DNA from: an uncultured Lachnospiraceae bacterium
GTDB lineage: Bacteria > Bacillota_A > Clostridia > Lachnospirales > Lachnospiraceae
Length of the DNA: 10,174 nt
Direction of reading: 5' to 3'
Assembly: GCA_946410365.1 (NCBI GenBank)
Contig: CAMKAA010000018.1
Span: 1 to 10,174, forward strand
The translations under genes and the position numbers were made by a program. Below, one piece after another: positions 6,594 through 10,174 of this stretch; the stretch's first letter is position 1, and every line of letters begins with the position of its first letter. The notes beneath the pieces were generated by a model. The model was not told where the DNA came from, ran no database searches, and worked only from the letters and a program-made list of their open reading frames with translations.

Positions 6594-7661
6594 ATGGAAG
6601 CATACCGCGATGAAAAAAATGTTCGTGTACTCGAAAAAATAAATGATCTCACAGTCGATCTTCCGATGTTTGTACGCCGCTTTGCGAATGAATATCTCGT
6701 CACCAAGAACAAGGCGCCTCGCACCGTACTCGGCTATGTCGGTGACATAAAAGTCTTCTTTGAATATCTCGAAAAGGCCCTCGGAATCCCTGTCATGCAG
6801 ATCTCGATCCAGACCCTTGGCACTCTTACCGCTGATGACATTCAGGACTATCTGATGTATCTGATGCGCTATAACCGCAAGGACCCCAACAACAATAAGA
6901 CAATCAGGGAGTCCAATCAGGCTCCCGCCAGAGCGAGGAAACTCTCTTCCCTGCGGGCTCTATACCGCTATTTGATCGCACACAATCATTTAGAGAAAAA
7001 TGTGGCGGAACTGGTGGACATGCCCAAGATCGAGGAAAAGGCGATCACATATCTTGAAAAGGAAGAAGTCAGAAATGTGCTGCAGGGCGCGGAGACCGGC
7101 GATTCCCTTACCGAGACACAGTTTAAATTTGCAAAAAACTCACAGATGCGGGATGTGGCGATCCTGACTCTTCTGCTCCACACCGGCATTCGTGTCAGTG
7201 AAATGGTAGGCATCGACCTCCAGGACATCGACTGGGATGAAAGACGCATAAAGATTTTCCGGAAAGGCCGCAAGGAACAATATGTATACTTCAACGCTCC
7301 AGTGGAGGAGGCGCTTCAGGACTACATTGAATATGAGAGAAAAGTCCCCTCCGAAGATCTGAATGCGCTGTTTATCTCAAGAAAAGGCCAGAGGATCTCT
7401 GTCAGGGCCGTCGAGCGCCTGGTCAAAAAATACACAGCTTCTACAGTTCCTATGAAGCGGATCACGCCCCACAAACTGCGCAGTACCTTTGCTACTAATC
7501 TCTATGAAGAAACCGGCGACATCTATGTCACTTCAGACGCCCTTGGACACTCCAGCCTGGAGACGGTCAAAAAGTATACGAATCTGCACGATGAGAGGCG
7601 CAGAAAGGCTGCTGAGGCCATTGAAAAGGCATATTACAGAGAAAACCGGCGAAAGGACTGA
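6594..7661 (+). CDS. XerC/XerD-type tyrosine recombinase
   Basis: Site-specific DNA recombinase of the tyrosine family, probably acting in the cytoplasm on a dif-like site or comparable target. The N-terminal SAM-like core-binding domain spans about 21-140 and the catalytic domain about 150-345. All active-site residues are present: R200 (LLHTGIRVSEM), K224 (FRKGRKEQ), H293 and R296 (PHKLRSTFA), H319 (LGHSS) and nucleophile Y328 (KKYTNL). The H-R-H-Y spacing is the same as in E. coli XerD. At 355 residues it is longer than the approximately 300 of XerC/XerD, owing to about 20 extra N-terminal residues and a loop around 95-112 (RKDPNNNKTIRESNQ). ATG 6594 has AAGGAG (6581-6586) 7 nt upstream. 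It has its own promoter and sits alone; no att repeats or mobile-element genes flank it, so a housekeeping role is more likely than a mobile one. Confidence 0.9.
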   Translation: MEAYRDEKNVRVLEKINDLTVDLPMFVRRFANEYLVTKNKAPRTVLGYVGDIKVFFEYLEKALGIPVMQISIQTLGTLTADDIQDYLMYLMRYNRKDPNNNKTIRESNQAPARARKLSSLRALYRYLIAHNHLEKNVAELVDMPKIEEKAITYLEKEEVRNVLQGAETGDSLTETQFKFAKNSQMRDVAILTLLLHTGIRVSEMVGIDLQDIDWDERRIKIFRKGRKEQYVYFNAPVEEALQDYIEYERKVPSEDLNALFISRKGQRISVRAVERLVKKYTASTVPMKRITPHKLRSTFATNLYEETGDIYVTSDALGHSSLETVKKYTNLHDERRRKAAEAIEKAYYRENRRKD

Positions 7662-7669
7662 CTGCATGT

Positions 7670-8428
7670 TCAGCTCTCAATAAACTCAATGATCGTATGG
7701 ATGGCAAGATCCATGATCCTGGGATCAGTGAAGCGATGATCCCCGTTCTGCATCGGTATGAGTTCTATGACGTTTTTATCCGCAAACTGTTCTGAGACTT
7801 CAAATGGGATGATCTCATCCTTAGTGCCGTGAATGATCAGAATGTCATCGGCGTAGTCCATATAGTCATTTTGTGTGATGTCAGCAGCTTCCAGTTCATC
7901 TAAAAACGGCTTTCCGATCTTGATCTTTCGGTCGAAGCCAACCAGGACAGGCTTTCCCTTCAATATTTTGGCATAGTCGTCTTCAGACATGATGCGGTGG
8001 ATCATAGAGTCATAAATCGTAATGGCCGGACACCTGAGCGCGACCTTCCTGAAAGGGTTACAGCTATGATCCGCTATATATTTAAGGAACAGAAAAGCCC
8101 CGAAACTTGTGGCATATGCGTATATTTCATCTGTATCAAACTGTTTCTTAACATAATCGATCACAAACGTCAGGTACATATCGCATTCGCTCAACATCAG
8201 GTTCTTGCGGGCATCATCGCCGTGACAGGGCCAATTGAAGGCCACAACGCAGTAATCTTTGTGCTTGGAAATGAGCTTGTTGGCGAATTTCTCGCAGGCC
8301 TTGTTGTCCATGTGCCCGCCAAAGCCGTGCCCGAAGATCACGGCTTTTTTAATATCGTGAACATTGCCGTAATATAACTTGCATCGGACACTGTAGCCCG
8401 ACTCATTGATGTCAAAATATTTCTCCAT
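7670..8428 (-). CDS. alpha/beta hydrolase (serine hydrolase)
   Basis: Cytosolic hydrolase of about 252 residues with the alpha/beta hydrolase fold; the substrate, probably an ester or acyl compound, cannot be told. Numbering from the first possible Met: VIFGHGFGGH (32-41) gives the HG oxyanion-hole motif, AYATSFGAF (106-114) the nucleophile elbow with S110, IIHGTKDEIIP (200-210) the acid D206, and NGDHRF (230-235) the general base H233. The elbow reads A-T-S-F-G, replacing the first Gly of GxSxG by Ala. Two starts are possible, 8434 and 8428; the latter is preferred because GGAG (8437-8440 on this strand's complement) is 8 nt upstream of it and only 2 nt from the former. It starts 20 nt after the lipoprotein stop, so the two form an operon, and it converges on the recombinase gene with 8 bp between stops. 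Confidence 0.88.
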   Translation of the reverse strand: MEKYFDINESGYSVRCKLYYGNVHDIKKAVIFGHGFGGHMDNKACEKFANKLISKHKDYCVVAFNWPCHGDDARKNLMLSECDMYLTFVIDYVKKQFDTDEIYAYATSFGAFLFLKYIADHSCNPFRKVALRCPAITIYDSMIHRIMSEDDYAKILKGKPVLVGFDRKIKIGKPFLDELEAADITQNDYMDYADDILIIHGTKDEIIPFEVSEQFADKNVIELIPMQNGDHRFTDPRIMDLAIHTIIEFIES

Positions 8429-8448
8429 TTCCATCTCTCCGAATTATG

Positions 8449-10041
8449 TTATTCTTCCATCCAGCCCTGCTGTGCGATCACCTCGTCTGCGGGATGACCG
8501 TTAACCGTCCATTCTCCGGCATCATCTTTTTTCACAAACAGGCGGGCGATCTGGTCGCCATCCTCTGTTATGCAGTCTATAAATGATTCTCCGTCAGAGC
8601 GTACGATCGTTAGAATTGAATGCTCCGGTACAATTCCGGCTGAACTCTCTGTGCTGCCGCTGTCCTCGAAAATCTCAGCTTCAAAAGCCGATCCGGTGAT
8701 TATCGGCATAGGATTCGTCTTCAGCTCATAATATCCGTCTCTTACCACCATACCGTCATCATCCGAATGCGCAGCCGCCTCCAGAAACAGTTCCTGCAGC
8801 AGATCCGCGTTTTTATATAACTTGTAACTGTCCGGCGACAGAGGAATACTCATATGCTCGAAATGATCATAGCTGATCTCCGCATTGACTTCCCCCGTTT
8901 TCTCCAAACCATCCTCCGTAATCCTGTACAGATCTGAATGGTTGTCCGCTGTACAGTACAAGTACCTGCCGCCGGATTTCTGAACAATATAGTATGCAGA
9001 GTAACTATCGCCGGTCTGCGGTGAAGGAATACTGTCACCGATCACACCTTCGACATCCTTCTTCGTAAGATGGACCATGTAATCATATACCGCTCCGGAA
9101 ATCCCCGGGCGCAGCATTTCTTCACACATCTTGAAAGGAATGTATGCTCTTTCCCTTCTGTGATACTCTTTTCCGGCTTCCATGCCTGCTTCATTAAGAT
9201 CGAACTCAATCCCAAGCGGATCAAGAGCCCAGGCAAAGCTTCCGTCCTCTCTGCATCCCTGTACGGCAGTTCTCAGGATATCAATAAGCTCTTCTCTGCC
9301 GGGATCCGTTTCATCCCTCCATCCGCTTCTGACAAGTGCTTCCCAGATCATCTGCGGCAGTTTCTCCGTATCTGTAAAAATATCGTTGAGCGACAGAATA
9401 CGACCGCTGGCAGAGTCGATCGTCATGCCATAGATCTCATTATAATCCGGCTCAATATCCCTGTTATAGCGGTATGCTGTTCTGAAGAAACTCAGGATTC
9501 CGGAGTCCGCCCTCGTAATCTCGATTCCTGTCCAGGAATTCAGGTACAGGAAAGAAGGGACGTCTTGTCTCATCCTGTACGCGTTATACCTTGTTTCTCC
9601 GTCCGCGATCTCCAAAGCAGAATTCTGCTCGGCAAATTCATTAAAGTTTTTCATGGCCGCCCAGATCTTGGGAAACTTTTCCTTAAGGTCTTCAGCTAAC
9701 TCGACCACAGCACGTACTGCGGATACTCCGCCTTTTCGCGAATCTATCTTATCGGATATTTCTTCCCGGCTTCCAAGGCTGATAAAGACCGGAGCGGCTT
9801 CAGAAGCAGGCGTTGTTAGTTCCTTAAAAGGCAGGTCTTTCAGTTCTTGTGTAGGAATAAAAGCATCCTGCAGTGTAATATCCTTCCTCCATATCGTGAG
9901 AACCTCATCTTCTTCACTTTTCTCTGCTTCGGAAACAGCCTGAGATGATGATTCTGTTCCGCCATTGACCGTATCCAAGATCTTTGATCCGCACCCGGCC
10001 AGGATGAACGCTGAGAGTAAGAGTATTATAGCCTTTTTCAT
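8449..10041 (-). CDS. DUF3298/RsiV-like lipoprotein
   Basis: Secreted lipid-anchored protein of 530 residues. The signal peptide MKKAIILLLSAFILAGC ends in a clear lipobox (L14-A-G-C17), so it should be processed at C17 by signal peptidase II, encoded by lspA in this window. A Ser/Glu-rich linker (about 25-47) follows. Residues about 150-310 resemble the extracellular DUF4163 plus DUF3298 module of RsiV and PdaC-type proteins: YNAYRM, IYGMTIDSASGRILSLNDIF (the typical 'Y-D-x-x-x-G-xx-L-x-L-x-D-L-F' element near 204-222), then LGIEFDLNEAGMEAG...AYIPF. The C-terminal part (about 330-530) is not recognised; it includes repeated beta-type stretches that read like SH3-like or lipoprotein repeats. 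ATG 10041 has AGGAG 7 nt upstream. Possible roles are envelope binding or sensing; none is proven. Confidence 0.85.
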   Translation of the reverse strand: MKKAIILLLSAFILAGCGSKILDTVNGGTESSSQAVSEAEKSEEDEVLTIWRKDITLQDAFIPTQELKDLPFKELTTPASEAAPVFISLGSREEISDKIDSRKGGVSAVRAVVELAEDLKEKFPKIWAAMKNFNEFAEQNSALEIADGETRYNAYRMRQDVPSFLYLNSWTGIEITRADSGILSFFRTAYRYNRDIEPDYNEIYGMTIDSASGRILSLNDIFTDTEKLPQMIWEALVRSGWRDETDPGREELIDILRTAVQGCREDGSFAWALDPLGIEFDLNEAGMEAGKEYHRRERAYIPFKMCEEMLRPGISGAVYDYMVHLTKKDVEGVIGDSIPSPQTGDSYSAYYIVQKSGGRYLYCTADNHSDLYRITEDGLEKTGEVNAEISYDHFEHMSIPLSPDSYKLYKNADLLQELFLEAAAHSDDDGMVVRDGYYELKTNPMPIITGSAFEAEIFEDSGSTESSAGIVPEHSILTIVRSDGESFIDCITEDGDQIARLFVKKDDAGEWTVNGHPADEVIAQQGWMEE

Positions 10042-10077
10042 AGATGATCTCCTCTGAACCCTACGTCTGATGTGACC

Positions 10078-10083
10078 ATTATA
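10078..10083 (-). promoter_or_regulatory. possible -10 box for the lipoprotein-hydrolase operon
   Basis: A perfect TATAAT on the minus strand lies 36 bp before the lipoprotein start codon and directly after the T-run of the upstream terminator. No convincing -35 is found at 16-18 bp spacing (that position reads ATCTCG within the terminator stem) and there is no extended -10 TG, so the promoter is plausible but weakly supported. Confidence 0.4.
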
Positions 10084-10087
10084 ACCG

Positions 10088-10123
10088 AAAAAAACAGTCC
10101 CGAGATATTAATCTCAGGACTGT
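10088..10123 (-). terminator. strong minus-strand intrinsic terminator
   Basis: Read on the minus strand, ACAGTCC-T-GAGAT and ATCTC-G-GGACTGT form a 13-bp stem with one T-G wobble and a 4-nt loop, followed by seven Ts (complement of 10088-10094). On the plus strand the wobble becomes a C-A mismatch and there is no T-run, so it acts leftward. It ends a transcript entering from the right of the window, upstream of the lipoprotein gene. Confidence 0.9.
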
Positions 10124-10136
10124 CATCATACATTTT

Positions 10137-10174
10137 AGTTCTGTACCTTCAAAACTGAACACCGAAGGAACTTT
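10137..10174 (+). other. rRNA spacer-like sequence at the right edge
   Basis: The stretch around TACCTTCAAAACTGAACA (10144-10161) resembles, from memory, the conserved 'CCTT(C/G)AAAACTG' sequence found in leaders and spacers next to rRNA genes of Clostridia and Bacilli. AGTTC-TGTA-CCTTC (10137-10150) can pair with GAAGGAACT (10164-10172) around the AAAACTGAAC loop, leaving TGTA bulged, as expected of an rRNA processing stem. No rRNA or tRNA gene itself is in the window; this is a lead about what lies to the right. Confidence 0.4.

Noticed and set aside
6594..7661. Recombinase as part of an integrative element
   Set aside because: No excisionase, replication or cargo genes, no tRNA target and no flanking att-like repeats are visible; base composition is like the neighbours.
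9070..9699. 209-residue open frame on the plus strand opposite the lipoprotein gene
   Set aside because: It is a mirror of codon bias in the lipoprotein gene; composition is Ser/Arg/Ile-rich without recognisable domain, and no promoter or ribosome binding site precedes it.
1..10174. CRISPR array, insertion sequence, toxin-antitoxin or defence system
   Set aside because: No regularly spaced repeats, transposase, terminal inverted repeats or characteristic small gene pairs were found on either strand.

Overview
This window looks like an ordinary chromosomal segment of a low-to-moderate G+C Firmicute of the class Clostridia, most likely a Lachnospiraceae-type gut or rumen bacterium. The assignment rests on several observations: strong AGGAGG-type ribosome binding sites before nearly every gene, three TTG starts, a yggS-sepF pair, a Gram-positive SepF, a cytidylate-kinase-like protein of the kind common in this group, and a DegV protein. 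The family assignment is inference from gene content; I could not run a database search.

Left part (18-4403, + strand): an HlyD-like membrane-anchored protein, the PLP-homeostasis protein YggS/YlmE and the division protein SepF run head to tail and end at a strong intrinsic terminator (2806-2837). A promoter whose -35 overlaps that terminator's T-run starts the next unit, lspA (signal peptidase II) and an RluD-type pseudouridine synthase. An imperfect palindrome lies just past this promoter. The unit resembles a reduced form of the Gram-positive ylm/sepF division cluster followed by the common lspA-rluD pair.

Middle part (4404-7661, + strand): a promoter (4431-4459) drives a cytidylate-kinase-like P-loop protein, a small membrane-anchored acidic protein of unknown role and a DegV-family fatty-acid-binding protein, closed by a terminator at 6408-6444. 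A separate extended -10 promoter (6515-6520) drives a 355-residue XerC/XerD-type tyrosine recombinase with all active-site residues present at XerD-like spacing.

Right part (7670-10041, - strand): a DUF3298/RsiV-like lipoprotein is followed by an alpha/beta hydrolase in a two-gene operon that converges on the recombinase gene with only 8 bp between the stop codons. Beyond the lipoprotein lies a strong minus-strand terminator (10088-10123) that ends a transcript coming from outside the window. The last 40 bases resemble the conserved leader/spacer sequence found around clostridial rRNA genes, so an rRNA or tRNA locus may lie just to the right.

I see no CRISPR array, insertion sequence, prophage, toxin-antitoxin pair or recognisable new defence system. 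No gene-free stretch exceeds 300 bases. The most interesting items are regulatory (the terminator/promoter overlap and palindrome before lspA, the repeats around the recombinase promoter) and the uncharacterised small acidic protein, the lipoprotein-hydrolase pair and the variant nucleophile elbow of the hydrolase.
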